Shown: positions 26,551 through 34,710, numbered from the stretch's first letter. The stretch: 64,000 bases of DNA from Alkalihalobacillus sp. CinArs1 (GCF_947387515.1 NZ_CANDOB010000005.1:1-64000); one strand, 5' to 3'. Made by a program: numbers and translations. The notes: a model not told the origin generated them from the letters alone.

Positions 26551-26709
26551 ATGGGTAAAGACAATCGTGATAGGCTACATCCGAAATATAAAGATCCATT
26601 TCAATCACCCAGTGCTAATCCGAAGCATGCTCACCACCAGGTGAATGGAGAAACTCAGCAGGCATATAATGATATCGTTTTGCAGATTCAAACCCGCAAA
26701 CGTTCTTAA
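26551..26709 (+). CDS. YpzG-like small protein
   Basis: A 52-residue hydrophilic protein. The segments DPFQSPSANPKHAHHQVNGET (residues 15-35) and the C-terminal QTRKRS resemble the YpzG family of small proteins of sporulating bacilli. ATAGGAGG lies 9 bases before the ATG. It is cotranscribed with sspK, so probably also expressed in the forespore (inference). Function unknown. Confidence 0.75.
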   Translation: MGKDNRDRLHPKYKDPFQSPSANPKHAHHQVNGETQQAYNDIVLQIQTRKRS

Positions 26710-26721
26710 AAAAGCTTAAGC

Positions 26722-26745
26722 AAGAGCAGCGTTATTGCTGCTCTT
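26722..26745. terminator. Bidirectional terminator, sspK operon / yfhH
   Basis: AAGAGCAGC (26722-26730) pairs with GCTGCTCTT (26737-26745). The yfhH stop codon lies in the loop. Confidence 0.75.
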
Positions 26746-27052
26746 TCTCAATTAACATTGAAATCGGAAATGCTTCTATAGTTTCGCTTCCTTTACGAAA
26801 ACCCCATGCGAACGTTCCGTTCATGTAATCGATAACGAACGAGGAACCTGGGTCACCTTCTAGTTCATATGTTTTTCCGGGAGTAAAATCGTCCGGGTTT
26901 AATAAATAAGACTTCGCAAGAGCGATTCTTCGTTCATGTACTGCAAACTCATTTACCATACCCATTTGCTCAGCTCTTCTAGCTTTCTCACTGAGCTGTG
27001 CGATTGAAGTTCGTAATTCTTCTTTATTCATTTCACTGAACCGTTTATCCAT
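26732..27052 (-). CDS. yfhH: YfhH family protein (DUF1811)
   Basis: A 106-residue cytosolic protein: an N-terminal helical hairpin (about 1-50, NKEELRTSIAQLSEKARRAEQ) and a C-terminal small beta-barrel (about 53-100, PGKTYELEGDPGSSFVIDYM). This matches the DUF1811 family and the 104-residue B. subtilis YfhH. I start at 27052 (MDKRFSEMN), which has GGAGGT 5 bases upstream; the frame is open for 15 more codons. Function unknown. Confidence 0.85.
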   Translation of the reverse strand: MDKRFSEMNKEELRTSIAQLSEKARRAEQMGMVNEFAVHERRIALAKSYLLNPDDFTPGKTYELEGDPGSSFVIDYMNGTFAWGFRKGSETIEAFPISMLIEKEQQ

Positions 27053-27150
27053 GACAACCTCCATAAAACTGTTCCTAATGTCTTCAGTATAGTTCATTTC
27101 ACAATGTATGACAAAAATATGCTACGCTTTCAAAATAGGAGGTATGTAAT

Positions 27151-27822
27151 ATGAAAAGTATTGTAATCACTGGTGGAGGATCAGGTCTCGGAGCTGAGCT
27201 TGCCAAAAGGTGGGCAAGTTTAGATAAGCACGTTATTTTGGTTGGTCGCACGAAAGAAAAACTTGAGACTATTTGCACTGAGATCCAAGAACAGGGTGGA
27301 TCCTGTTCATCATATACGTGTGACATTTCAAACTACACAGACGCTAAAGAACTGTATACGAAAATCACCAATGATGGTCATACCATCGAGATGCTTGTAA
27401 ACAATGCTGGGGCAGGAGCATTTGGCTCCCTAGAGGACATAGAAGAAGAAGCGATACATAGCGTCATCGACACGAATGTAAAAGGGGCCATTTTTCTAAC
27501 TAAAATCTTTCTTCCTGTTTTAAAACAAGCAGAAGGACGAATCATGAACATTATTTCAACAGCAGGTTTAAAAGGGAAAAAACATGAAACGGTTTATGTG
27601 GCATCCAAATATGCGGTAAGAGGATTTACTGAGAGTCTCTGGAAGGAACTAGAGGGAACCGGGGTAAGTGCAACTGCAGTGTACATGGGAGGTATGGACA
27701 CTCCGTTCTGGCACTCCACAGATCACATTAAAGATACTTCCAGATTGAAATCCCCAGCAGAAAAAGCAAAGCAAATTATCGATCAAGATGAAGGACAACA
27801 AGAAATTTTCATTGATCGATAA
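27151..27822 (+). CDS. Short-chain dehydrogenase/reductase
   Basis: A 223-residue SDR. Cofactor motif TGGGSGLGAELA (7-18), NNAG (89-92) and catalytic Y-x3-K in VYVASKYAVRGF; the preceding serine is in NIISTAG. The C-terminal part is shorter than in FabG-like enzymes and ends with QEIFIDR. A ribosome site, AGGAGG, lies before the ATG. Its last 14 bases overlap the convergent recX gene. Substrate unknown. Confidence 0.85.
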   Translation: MKSIVITGGGSGLGAELAKRWASLDKHVILVGRTKEKLETICTEIQEQGGSCSSYTCDISNYTDAKELYTKITNDGHTIEMLVNNAGAGAFGSLEDIEEEAIHSVIDTNVKGAIFLTKIFLPVLKQAEGRIMNIISTAGLKGKKHETVYVASKYAVRGFTESLWKELEGTGVSATAVYMGGMDTPFWHSTDHIKDTSRLKSPAEKAKQIIDQDEGQQEIFIDR

Positions 27823-28615
27823 ATTCTTCTAAATAGTGATTGATCAATGAAAACGGAAAGCCTTTACGGTATAAAAATTGTTTCATTTTATATTTGTACT
27901 CTTTACTATCCAATTTTGAGAAACGGCGTTCGGCTTTTTGTGCTTGAAGCAGGAGTGCTTCCCACTCCTCTTCATGATTTTTATGATCGATCTCATTCAT
28001 GACTTCTTGAATGATTTCTCTTTCAAAGCCTTTACTCGTAAGCGCCTGTCCAAGCTTTTGTTTCAGTTCAGTCGATGAGACGTTTTTAAGCTTCTTCACT
28101 TTTTTCAAAGCAAACTCTTCGGCACGTTCAAATTGACGTTCATATGGATATTCTTCAAGAGCCTTTTCGATCGTATCTTGTGAAACGCCTTTTTGAATCA
28201 ACTCTTGATGGATGATGTAGGGTCCTTTCCCCCCTGCGTTCACCTTCGTTCTAACAAAAGCGCGTGCAAATTCAAGATCATTCACATATCCATAGCGCTT
28301 TAATTTACTAATGATAGAAGAGAAAGCTGCCTCCTCGATCTCTTTCGTTGCGAGGTGATCTATAATTTCTTTCTCAGATCGCATTCGATAAGACAAATAA
28401 TGAAGCGCCAAGTTGAAACCTTTTTTTATGTGGTCTTCAAACTGTATCTCATCTAGAGTTTCCTGATTTAGTTCGATTCCTTTTCTAAGACCGAACCGAA
28501 TCAGCACATCCTGATCCACACCGAACCCAAATTCTTCTCCATTCCCTTCATCTATAAAAATCGAAAACCGTTCACTGTTGTTCTTTTGTGTTGTGATACG
28601 TGTAATTTTAACCAA
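27809..28615 (-). CDS. recX: Recombination regulator RecX
   Basis: A 268-residue helical protein that modulates RecA filaments. RecX repeats are recognisable: RMRSEKEIIDHLATKEI, YVNDLEFARAFVRTKVN, GPYIIHQELIQKGVSQDTIEKAL and the later GQALTSKGFEREIIQEVMNE. Length fits the long Bacillus form. The start is probably the TTG at 28615, preceded by AGAGGTGAG; two ATG codons seven and six codons upstream have no ribosome site. It corresponds to B. subtilis yfhG. Confidence 0.9.
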   Translation of the reverse strand: MVKITRITTQKNNSERFSIFIDEGNGEEFGFGVDQDVLIRFGLRKGIELNQETLDEIQFEDHIKKGFNLALHYLSYRMRSEKEIIDHLATKEIEEAAFSSIISKLKRYGYVNDLEFARAFVRTKVNAGGKGPYIIHQELIQKGVSQDTIEKALEEYPYERQFERAEEFALKKVKKLKNVSSTELKQKLGQALTSKGFEREIIQEVMNEIDHKNHEEEWEALLLQAQKAERRFSKLDSKEYKYKMKQFLYRKGFPFSLINHYLEEFIDQ

Positions 28616-28678
28616 TACGCTCACCTCTCTCATCACATTGTATCATTTTCAAAAAAATAGTATGAACCTAGAGCATTG

Positions 28679-28704
28679 GATTAAAGGATTCTCTTTACGG
28701 GTAA
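28679..28704 (+). promoter_or_regulatory. Possible sigma-B promoter before yfhF
   Basis: GATTAA (28679-28684), 14 bases, then GGGTAA (28699-28704). The consensus is GTTTAA-N14-GGGTAT. The match is partial. Confidence 0.3.
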
Positions 28705-28750
28705 AGAAATAATTACTATAAGAAATGGATTAACTAGGAGGAACCACGTT

Positions 28751-29653
28751 ATGAACATAGCGATTGCTGGTGGTACTGGTTTCGTTGGGAATGCTCTCAC
28801 TGAATCATTCGTTAATGATGGACACCACGTCTACATCTTAACTCGAAACCCAAACAACAAACCTGCCCAAACAGGTGTAACGTATGTTAAATGGCTCAAA
28901 GATGATGCAGAACCAGAGAAAGATCTACAAAATCTGAATGCCATTATCAACCTTGCAGGAGAATCGATCAATAGCGGCCGATGGACGGAAGACAAGAAAG
29001 AAAGAATATTGAACAGCCGTATCTCCGCAACTCGAGAGATCGTTTCGATTATAGAAAAACTTGACCATAAACCACGTGTACTCGTTAATGCATCTGCCAC
29101 AGGATTCTATGGCTCTTCTCTCGACAAGTCCTTTACGGAGAACGACACGAACCCGGGGTCTGATTTTCTTGCTGATGTGACATATAAATGGGAAAAAGAA
29201 GCGATGCGTGCCCAAAATTACGGTGTACGCACAGTGCTGACTAGATTTGGGCTCATCTTAGGTGAAGAAGGCGCACTCCCTCTTATGGTACTGCCTTATA
29301 AATTCTATATGGGCGGCAAGCTCGGAGATGGAAGACAGTGGTATTCTTGGGTTCATATTAAAGACGTGGTCGGTATGATACGATTTGCTGTCGATCATGA
29401 TTCTGTTCAAGGACCACTGAACGTGACAGCACCAGAACCAAAACGAATGAACGAATTTGGTAGAACGTTAGCAGAAGTACTGAATAAACCTCACTGGATT
29501 CCTGTTCCTGAAGCACCTGTGCAGCTCGCTCTTGGCGAAAAGAGCGGCGTTGTTCTGAAGGGACAATGTGTATTGCCTCAAAAAGCGAAGGAACTCGGCT
29601 ATCCTTTCCGATATTTAAAACTTAAAGATGCTCTTGAGAATCTGCTGGCTTAA
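28751..29653 (+). CDS. yfhF: YfhF-like nucleoside-diphosphate-sugar epimerase family protein
   Basis: A 300-residue extended SDR of the TIGR01777 group. The cofactor motif is GGTGFVGNAL (8-17); the family-specific NLAGESINSGRW and NASATGFYG stretches are present, as is the C-terminal DUF1731-type region (about 250-300, with KSGVVLKGQCVLPQKAKELG). The true substrate of this group is not known. It lies next to recX, as yfhF does in B. subtilis. CTAGGAGG precedes the ATG. Confidence 0.88.
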   Translation: MNIAIAGGTGFVGNALTESFVNDGHHVYILTRNPNNKPAQTGVTYVKWLKDDAEPEKDLQNLNAIINLAGESINSGRWTEDKKERILNSRISATREIVSIIEKLDHKPRVLVNASATGFYGSSLDKSFTENDTNPGSDFLADVTYKWEKEAMRAQNYGVRTVLTRFGLILGEEGALPLMVLPYKFYMGGKLGDGRQWYSWVHIKDVVGMIRFAVDHDSVQGPLNVTAPEPKRMNEFGRTLAEVLNKPHWIPVPEAPVQLALGEKSGVVLKGQCVLPQKAKELGYPFRYLKLKDALENLLA

Positions 29654-29670
29654 TTCCAGCAGATTTTTTT
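29641..29670 (+). terminator. Terminator of yfhF
   Basis: TCTGCTGG (29641-29648) pairs with CCAGCAGA (29656-29663), followed by T7. The stem begins in the last codons of yfhF. Confidence 0.85.
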
Positions 29671-29756
29671 CAAACTCGTATTAATTCATGTTTTTCATAC
29701 CTATAATATAGTAGCTACTCTTTCTTTGTACCTAACTTGAAATAAGGTGATAAATC

Positions 29757-30878
29757 ATGACAATTTTAATTAAGAACGCCCGTGTATACCCGATAAGCAG
29801 CGCGATTTTAGATCAAGCAGATGTTCTAGTACGAGACGGCTTGATCGAGAGAGTCGCCACTTCAATTGAAGAAAAACCTGACATGACGGTCGTAGATGGA
29901 AGTGGAGCGCATCTTCTTCCCGGATTGATCGATGCGCATACGCATGTAGGTCTATATGATGAGGGAACAGGTTGGGCAGGTAACGATGCCAACGAAACAG
30001 TAGAAGCACTCACCCCTCATGTTCGTGCCCTAGATGGGGTCAATCCTCTTGATCTTGCATTCAAGGACGCCATTTCATTTGGAGTAACTTCTGTGCAAGT
30101 GATGCCAGGTAGTTCGAATATTATCGGAGGCACTACCACAGTCTTAAAGACATATGGAAAGAATGTTGAGAAAATGATCGTTCGAAAAACGGCAGGGCTT
30201 AAGGTTGCATTAGGTGAAAACCCAAAAAGGGTTCATAGTCAATCAAACAACGAGTCCATTACAAGAATGGGAATTACCGGACTGTTGCGCGAAGCATTTT
30301 ACAACGCCAGCAAATCTCAGCCCTCAGAGCACCCTAGAGTCGCTCCGATCATCGCAGCCTTAAAAAGAGAGATACCTGTACGAATCCATGCTCATCGAGC
30401 AGATGATATTTTAACAGCACTACGTTTTGCAAGAGAATTTAATTTAGATGTACGAATCGAACATTGTACTGAAGGACATCTAATCGCAGATGAACTAAGC
30501 GGACAGAACCTTCGGGTCACCGTTGGACCCTCAATGACGAGACGTTCTAAGATTGAACTCAAAAACAAGACCTGGGCTACTTATGGCATTCTAAATAATC
30601 ACGGTATTGAAGTTTCGATCACTACCGATCATCCGTATGTTCCGATTCAATACTTGAATATATGTGCGGCCCTTGCAGTAAGAGAAGGTTTAAGTGAAGA
30701 AAAAGCACTAGAGGGAATTACGCTAAATCCTGCAAAGAGCCTAGGCGTAGAGGAGCGTATCGGTAGTATCGAAGAAGGGAAAGATGCTGATTTAGTCTTA
30801 TGGTCCCACCACCCATTCCACTTTGAAGCACGTCCACATTGGACCATGATAAATGGAAAAATTATTCATAGAAATTAG
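29757..30878 (+). CDS. Amidohydrolase family protein
   Basis: A 373-residue metal-dependent hydrolase with a split beta-sandwich and TIM barrel. Metal ligands are visible as H-T-H (IDAHTHVGL, about 61-63), the histidines of RIHAHRADD and IEHCTEGHL, and an aspartate in ITTDHPYVP. The C-terminal end GSIEEGKDADLVLW is the usual return to the sandwich domain. It resembles the imidazolonepropionase-like/dipeptidase group. Substrate not predictable. A moderate ribosome site (AAGGTGAT) precedes the ATG. Confidence 0.85.
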   Translation: MTILIKNARVYPISSAILDQADVLVRDGLIERVATSIEEKPDMTVVDGSGAHLLPGLIDAHTHVGLYDEGTGWAGNDANETVEALTPHVRALDGVNPLDLAFKDAISFGVTSVQVMPGSSNIIGGTTTVLKTYGKNVEKMIVRKTAGLKVALGENPKRVHSQSNNESITRMGITGLLREAFYNASKSQPSEHPRVAPIIAALKREIPVRIHAHRADDILTALRFAREFNLDVRIEHCTEGHLIADELSGQNLRVTVGPSMTRRSKIELKNKTWATYGILNNHGIEVSITTDHPYVPIQYLNICAALAVREGLSEEKALEGITLNPAKSLGVEERIGSIEEGKDADLVLWSHHPFHFEARPHWTMINGKIIHRN

Positions 30879-30960
30879 TGATATTTACAGTATCATTTTC
30901 TTAACAAATCGAGTATGATACTTTTGAAGCCAAAATAAACTAAATACAACTTCATAATTT

Positions 30961-31031
30961 GAAATGGGAAGGCAATTGGTGCGCCACCAGCAAAGTGACT
31001 GGTCCTAGTGGGTTCGATTCCCACCCCGAAT
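30961..31031 (+). ncRNA. tRNA-like domain in the leader of the GNAT gene
   Basis: Arms in canonical tRNA order: D-arm GGC/GCC (30971-30973, 30983-30985) with a 9-base loop containing TTGGT; anticodon-like arm ACCAG/CTGGT (30986-30990, 30999-31003) with an 8-base loop; 4-base variable region; T-arm GTGGG/CCCAC (31008-31012, 31020-31024) with loop TTCGATT, which fits TTCRANY. The acceptor stem is poor: only TGGG (30965-30968) against CCCG (31025-31028). There is no CCA end. It cannot be an ordinary tRNA and lies in the sense direction in front of the GNAT gene. Confidence 0.7.
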
Positions 31032-31088
31032 AATAATTCAACATACTATTATTCGAGGGTGGGGTGAAATCTGCCCTCGACAGGAGGG
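31020..31088 (+). promoter_or_regulatory. Switching hairpins between the tRNA-like domain and the GNAT start
   Basis: Three helices compete in series. (1) 31020-31035 pairs with 31047-31063, 16 pairs with one bulged A, and uses the 3' strand of the T-arm. (2) CGAGGG (31054-31059) pairs with CCCTCG (31074-31079). (3) CCCTC (31074-31078) pairs with GAGGG (31084-31088), which contains most of the Shine-Dalgarno CAGGAGGG. Helices 1 and 2 exclude each other, and 2 and 3 exclude each other. No T run follows, so control would be on translation. Confidence 0.6.
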
Positions 31089-31094
31089 AAACTC

Positions 31095-31649
31095 ATGATT
31101 AAAAATCGTGACCTGTCGGAATGTCATGTTCTCTTTGACTTGATGGTTGACCCAGCTGTCTTCCCATTCGTACGTCATAAAGCAAATTCATATGAAGAAT
31201 ACTTGTTTTTAACAAAACAAACGATAGAAGCTGAAGAACAAGGCGAGCTCATCTCAAGAACAATCCTTGATGAATGGGGAGCACCGATCGGTACTATTAA
31301 TTTGTTCGATATTCAAAATCAAGCAGGCTTTCTAGGCACATGGATTGGAACGCCTTATCATGGAAAAGGCTATAATCAAATCGCAAAAGACGCGTTTTTT
31401 AAAGAACTTTTTTACGAAAAGCAAATTCAAACCATTTTTCTTCGAATCAATCGAGACAATGTTCGCTCGCAGAAAGCTGCTGAAAAAATCCCTTACGTTG
31501 AACTGGCGAACGAGAAATGGCCAGGTGTCTATCAGCAAATCAACAGTGGTGAAAAATCGTATCACCTTTATGAGATCGAAAGAGATAATTATTTATTGCA
31601 TACAATGCGTGATCGTACAGAGACAATTGAAGTTCAGCTAGAAGCTTAG
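31095..31649 (+). CDS. GNAT family N-acetyltransferase
   Basis: A 184-residue acetyltransferase of the RimJ/RimL-like type. The acetyl-CoA region is around WIGTPYHGKGYNQIAKDAFF (residues 87-106), with the late IFLRINRDNVRSQKAAEKI motif (113-132). Start: SD CAGGAGGG is 6 bases before the ATG at 31095. The C-terminal 30 residues are family-atypical. The acceptor is unknown. What is special is its 5' leader, which carries a tRNA-like domain and competing hairpins. It is a single gene with its own terminator. Confidence 0.85.
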   Translation: MIKNRDLSECHVLFDLMVDPAVFPFVRHKANSYEEYLFLTKQTIEAEEQGELISRTILDEWGAPIGTINLFDIQNQAGFLGTWIGTPYHGKGYNQIAKDAFFKELFYEKQIQTIFLRINRDNVRSQKAAEKIPYVELANEKWPGVYQQINSGEKSYHLYEIERDNYLLHTMRDRTETIEVQLEA

Positions 31650-31671
31650 TTCCTTTTTAGGAACTTTTTTT
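31648..31671 (+). terminator. Terminator of the GNAT gene
   Basis: AGTTCC (31648-31653) pairs with GGAACT (31660-31665), followed by T6. It overlaps the stop codon. Confidence 0.8.
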
Positions 31672-31733
31672 GTTTTAGATCGTTTTTTACATGGCAATGC
31701 TAATACCATCCTAAAGAAAAGGGTGATGTGAGC

Positions 31734-31850
31734 TTGGATAAGAAAAAAGGAAGAGAAAACAAAGAATCAAAAATGTCTCTTACAAAAACACAAGATGTAT
31801 TGTTTGGAAAAGCATTTAAAAGAGCAGACCGAGCTGGTCAAAAACCGTAA
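31734..31850 (+). CDS. YfhE-like small protein
   Basis: A 38-residue basic protein starting at TTG (31734), with GGGTGAT upstream; a GTG two codons earlier is also possible. The sequence SLTKTQDVLFGKAFKRADRA resembles the YfhE family, small proteins of unknown function in sporulating bacilli, and the gene lies in the yfh block. No signal or membrane segment. Confidence 0.6.
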   Translation: MDKKKGRENKESKMSLTKTQDVLFGKAFKRADRAGQKP

Positions 31851-31854
31851 TCGA

Positions 31855-31885
31855 TGAATAAGATTCACTGTTTTAAACCATTATA
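31855..31885 (+). promoter_or_regulatory. Sigma-G-like promoter for the YfhD-like gene
   Basis: TGAATA (31855-31860), 18 bases, then CATTATA (31879-31885). The -35 fits the sigma-G consensus exactly; the -10 differs at one or two positions from CATAMTA. Confidence 0.45.
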
Positions 31886-31934
31886 ATGAGTGGAGAAACC
31901 CTTCTCCAAACTTACTAACAGGAGCTGATTTCAA

Positions 31935-32102
31935 ATGGCAAAACGTCCAAACAAGGAAAACAAGCAACAGCGTCAAGCTCAGAACAACCCTGCACAAGCT
32001 CAAAACCAAGATGCAGAATTCGCTAACGAATTCGCTGCTGATCAAAAAGCAGCTGAAAGAGCTAGACAAGCTAACCAACGCGAAAAAAGAGACCAGCAGT
32101 AA
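31935..32102 (+). CDS. YfhD/gamma-SASP-like small protein
   Basis: A 55-residue hydrophilic protein, rich in Gln, Ala, Asn and Arg and without Cys or Trp, beginning MAKRPNKENKQQRQAQ. The core DAEFANEFAADQKAAERARQ recalls both YfhD and the protease-site region of gamma-type SASP. The sigma-G-like promoter upstream supports a spore role (inference). AGGAG lies 10 bases before the ATG, a long spacing. The exact family is uncertain. Confidence 0.65.
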   Translation: MAKRPNKENKQQRQAQNNPAQAQNQDAEFANEFAADQKAAERARQANQREKRDQQ

Positions 32103-32107
32103 TTGAT

Positions 32108-32133
32108 AAAAGGGACCTCAACAGGTCCCTTTT
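32108..32133 (+). terminator. Terminator of the YfhD-like gene
   Basis: AAAAGGGACCT (32108-32118) pairs with AGGTCCCTTTT (32123-32133). Confidence 0.8.
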
Positions 32134-32150
32134 CTCTTTGTGGAAACAAC

Positions 32151-32312
32151 TTATCAACAGGTTGTTAACAATGTGTATAAGTTCCACCATCATCTAGTGT
32201 GCTCAATAAAATTTATAAACAATTTACATTGTGGATGAACACCGGTTCGCTTGTGGATAATGTGTATAAATATGTGTATAACGCATGAAATAACCTTTTG
32301 TGATGTGCATAA
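32151..32312. repeat. DnaA-box cluster
   Basis: Seven 9-mers match the DnaA box (TTATCCACA / TGTGGATAA) with at most one mismatch: 32151-32159, 32172-32180, 32230-32238, 32252-32260 (perfect), 32261-32269, 32273-32281 and 32304-32312. Three boxes stand almost head to tail (32252-32281). The stretch between the YfhD-like terminator and the rlmD terminator contains no gene. It resembles the DnaA-box clusters found outside oriC in B. subtilis. Confidence 0.65.
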
Positions 32313-32362
32313 CTCTGTGGAAAGTGTTGATTACTCATAGAAGGTATCATAAGCAAAATGAA

Positions 32363-32391
32363 AACGATTCCGCTAAAGAAAGGGAATCGTT
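32363..32391 (-). terminator. Terminator of rlmD
   Basis: AACGATTCC (32363-32371) pairs with GGAATCGTT (32383-32391), 10 bases after the rlmD stop; a short T4 run follows on the minus strand. Confidence 0.65.
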
Positions 32392-32400
32392 CTACTAAAT

Positions 32401-33786
32401 TTATTTCTTACTTTTTTCGAAAACTGCGACAACTTCTACGTGTGCGGTATGTGAAAACATATCGACAGGTTGCAACTTGCCTACTTCATATCCCCTCTTT
32501 TGAAGGAAATCGGCATTTTTAGCTAATGTGGATGGATTACAAGACACATAAACGATTCGTTCAGGTTTTGCTTTCACCATTGTGGATAACAGTTTATCGT
32601 CACAGCCAGTACGAGGCGGATCGACAACGATCACATCTGGCTTGAATCCACCTTTGATCCATCTAGGCACAAGATCTTCTGCTTTACCCACATCGTACTT
32701 CATTTTATTCGCAAAACCATGCTTCTTCGCATTCTCCCTTGCATCATCAATCGATTCTTTGATGACGTCCATCCCTCTTACTTCCTTTGCTTCATCCACA
32801 AGCCACAAACCAATCGTGCCTACACCACAATATGCATCGATGACATTTTCACGTCCTGATAGCTTTGCTGCTTTTTTTACTTCATCGTACAATTTCACGG
32901 TTTGAATGGGATTTAATTGAAAGAATGCTCGTGCAGATAGTTCAAAGTTTAAATCCCCTAATGATTCCTGTATCACTTCTTCACCATCAAGAAGATTTGT
33001 ATCATCTCCAAAAATAAGAGACGTCTTCTTGCCATTCACATTTTGCATGATCGAGACAATATCCGGCAGTCTCTTTTTGATTTCCTTAACGAGTAAGGAC
33101 TGTCTTGGGATCTTTTCTTCAGACGTAACGAGAACAAGCTGTACTTGTCCTGTTTGGAATCCTACCCTTGTTACAATCGTCCGTACAAGTCCTTTTTTGC
33201 CATTATAGATGGAGATATTTAGATCTTCTAAAACCTTCACAACCTGTTTTGTCACACGATTCGTTTCTGGGTGTTGCACGAGGCAGTTCGTTAATTCGAC
33301 TAGCTCATGAGACCCAGCGCCATAGAGGCCAGCGATGACTTTCCCTTTTTGTTTTCTAACTTGAAGCTGACTTTTATTTCTGTAGTTCCATGGATCTTCC
33401 ATCCCAATGACTGGGTTAACAGTTAGTTTTGAGTTGTTTTTCGAATAGCGCTCAAACGCTTGAACAACAACGTCTCTCTTCTCTTTCAATTGGCCGCTAT
33501 AACTTAAATGCTGAAGCTGGCATCCACCACATTCTTCATAAACGGGACAAGGGGCCGCGACACGCTCAGGAGACTTTTTCCTTAAGCGTTTGATTCTTGC
33601 CTCAGCACGATTAGGAAAAACGCGTGTGATTTCAGCAGTGATCTCTTCATTCGGAAGAGCACCGGGAACAAATACCACCGTTCGCTTAAAAAAGCCAATT
33701 CCTTCTCCATTAATTCCTAATCGTTTTATTGTAAGAGGAACAGTTTGCCCTTTTGTAAGAGCTGTCCCTTCTGTTTTATTCTTCAA
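32401..33786 (-). CDS. rlmD: 23S rRNA (uracil-5-)-methyltransferase RlmD family
   Basis: A 461-residue SAM-dependent RNA m5U methyltransferase. An N-terminal TRAM domain spans about 10-68; an iron-sulfur cluster is bound by C80, C86, C89 ([10 protein letters not shown]) and C168; the SAM site is [12 protein letters not shown] and the catalytic cysteine lies in YVSCNPSTL. It corresponds to B. subtilis yfjO, which is also adjacent to the yfjP glycosylase; a second paralogue (RlmCD) probably exists elsewhere. The exact uridine modified is not certain. Confidence 0.88.
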   Translation of the reverse strand: MKNKTEGTALTKGQTVPLTIKRLGINGEGIGFFKRTVVFVPGALPNEEITAEITRVFPNRAEARIKRLRKKSPERVAAPCPVYEECGGCQLQHLSYSGQLKEKRDVVVQAFERYSKNNSKLTVNPVIGMEDPWNYRNKSQLQVRKQKGKVIAGLYGAGSHELVELTNCLVQHPETNRVTKQVVKVLEDLNISIYNGKKGLVRTIVTRVGFQTGQVQLVLVTSEEKIPRQSLLVKEIKKRLPDIVSIMQNVNGKKTSLIFGDDTNLLDGEEVIQESLGDLNFELSARAFFQLNPIQTVKLYDEVKKAAKLSGRENVIDAYCGVGTIGLWLVDEAKEVRGMDVIKESIDDARENAKKHGFANKMKYDVGKAEDLVPRWIKGGFKPDVIVVDPPRTGCDDKLLSTMVKAKPERIVYVSCNPSTLAKNADFLQKRGYEVGKLQPVDMFSHTAHVEVVAVFEKSKK

Positions 33787-33804
33787 TCGAACCTCTCCTT
33801 ATAT

Positions 33805-34710
33805 CTATCCGCTCAAACTCTCCCATAAGTACATCGAAACATAGCTCGAGTATGGGGACCATCTCTTATTATACTCATAAAGCTCTTCTTTTGAAGGCTT
33901 TGTATCTAGATCAAATAGCTTCTTCATGGCATTCTGGATACCGACATCACCAGCTGGCAGAACATCTTTTCTCCCTAGTCCAAATAAAAGGACGCATTCG
34001 ATCGTCCATGGACCAACACCTCTAAGAGGCAATAATGTCTCATACACTTCTTGGTTCGTAAGTTCATTCAACCGATGGAGATCTAGGGTTCCATCCTGAA
34101 TGTTCTTTGCGATACCGATCAGATATTCTGCTTTTCTATTACTGAACTGGAGCTCTCGCAATTCTTCTACTCGAAGTTTACTAACGACATCAGGAGTAGG
34201 ATAAAACCAAGCCCCATCTTTTTGTTCTCCATATTTTGTTACAAACCGATAGGTGAGCGTGTATGCAAATTTCATATTTAACTGTTGATGAACAATATTT
34301 TTCATGAGGGCACTGTAAGCATCTGGCTCACAAATGATCGGCATCCCTACATATTTTTCTACAAGACCCTGTAGTTCCGTGCCTTCAAAGTGCCTCTTGA
34401 TTCTTTCTGTGTCCATGTTCAGATCAAACATCTCGGTTACTTTTCTTATTGATACTGGTTTAAGATCCTCTATTTCCCCACTAATGTGAAAGGAAGGATC
34501 GAGTTCATCTCCAACAGCTTTTATCGTGAGTACCTCTTTTGTTCGATCGATTGTAATTGGTACCTTAATCTCATTCGAATTAATCGCTTGAAGCGGATCC
34601 ATGCGTAGCCGACCGAACAACCGATCAATAGCATATGGAGCTTCTGGACGTACGACTTCTGACCACATGAAATTCCTCCAGTCTTTTATTAGCTTCATTA
34701 TCGCAGACAA
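33805..34710 (-). CDS. AlkA-type DNA-3-methyladenine glycosylase (YfjP)
   Basis: A 301-residue base-excision repair enzyme. The helix-hairpin-helix is LLPLRGVGPWTIECVLLFG, followed by the catalytic aspartate of LPAGDVGIQ. An AlkA-like N-terminal domain (about 1-110) precedes. There is no iron-sulfur cluster. It matches the yfjP position in B. subtilis, 19 bases upstream of rlmD in the same direction, so the two are probably cotranscribed. Confidence 0.88.
   Translation of the reverse strand: MSAIMKLIKDWRNFMWSEVVRPEAPYAIDRLFGRLRMDPLQAINSNEIKVPITIDRTKEVLTIKAVGDELDPSFHISGEIEDLKPVSIRKVTEMFDLNMDTERIKRHFEGTELQGLVEKYVGMPIICEPDAYSALMKNIVHQQLNMKFAYTLTYRFVTKYGEQKDGAWFYPTPDVVSKLRVEELRELQFSNRKAEYLIGIAKNIQDGTLDLHRLNELTNQEVYETLLPLRGVGPWTIECVLLFGLGRKDVLPAGDVGIQNAMKKLFDLDTKPSKEELYEYNKRWSPYSSYVSMYLWESLSG

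Noticed and set aside
30961-31031. An ordinary functional tRNA gene
   Set aside because: The acceptor stem has only four usable pairs, the anticodon loop has eight bases and there is no CCA; the 3' part is committed to other helices.
30961-31094. A T-box leader
   Set aside because: GGGTGG occurs (31057-31062), but the conserved T-box sequence, specifier loop and terminator are missing, and the downstream gene is not an aminoacyl-tRNA synthetase or amino-acid gene.
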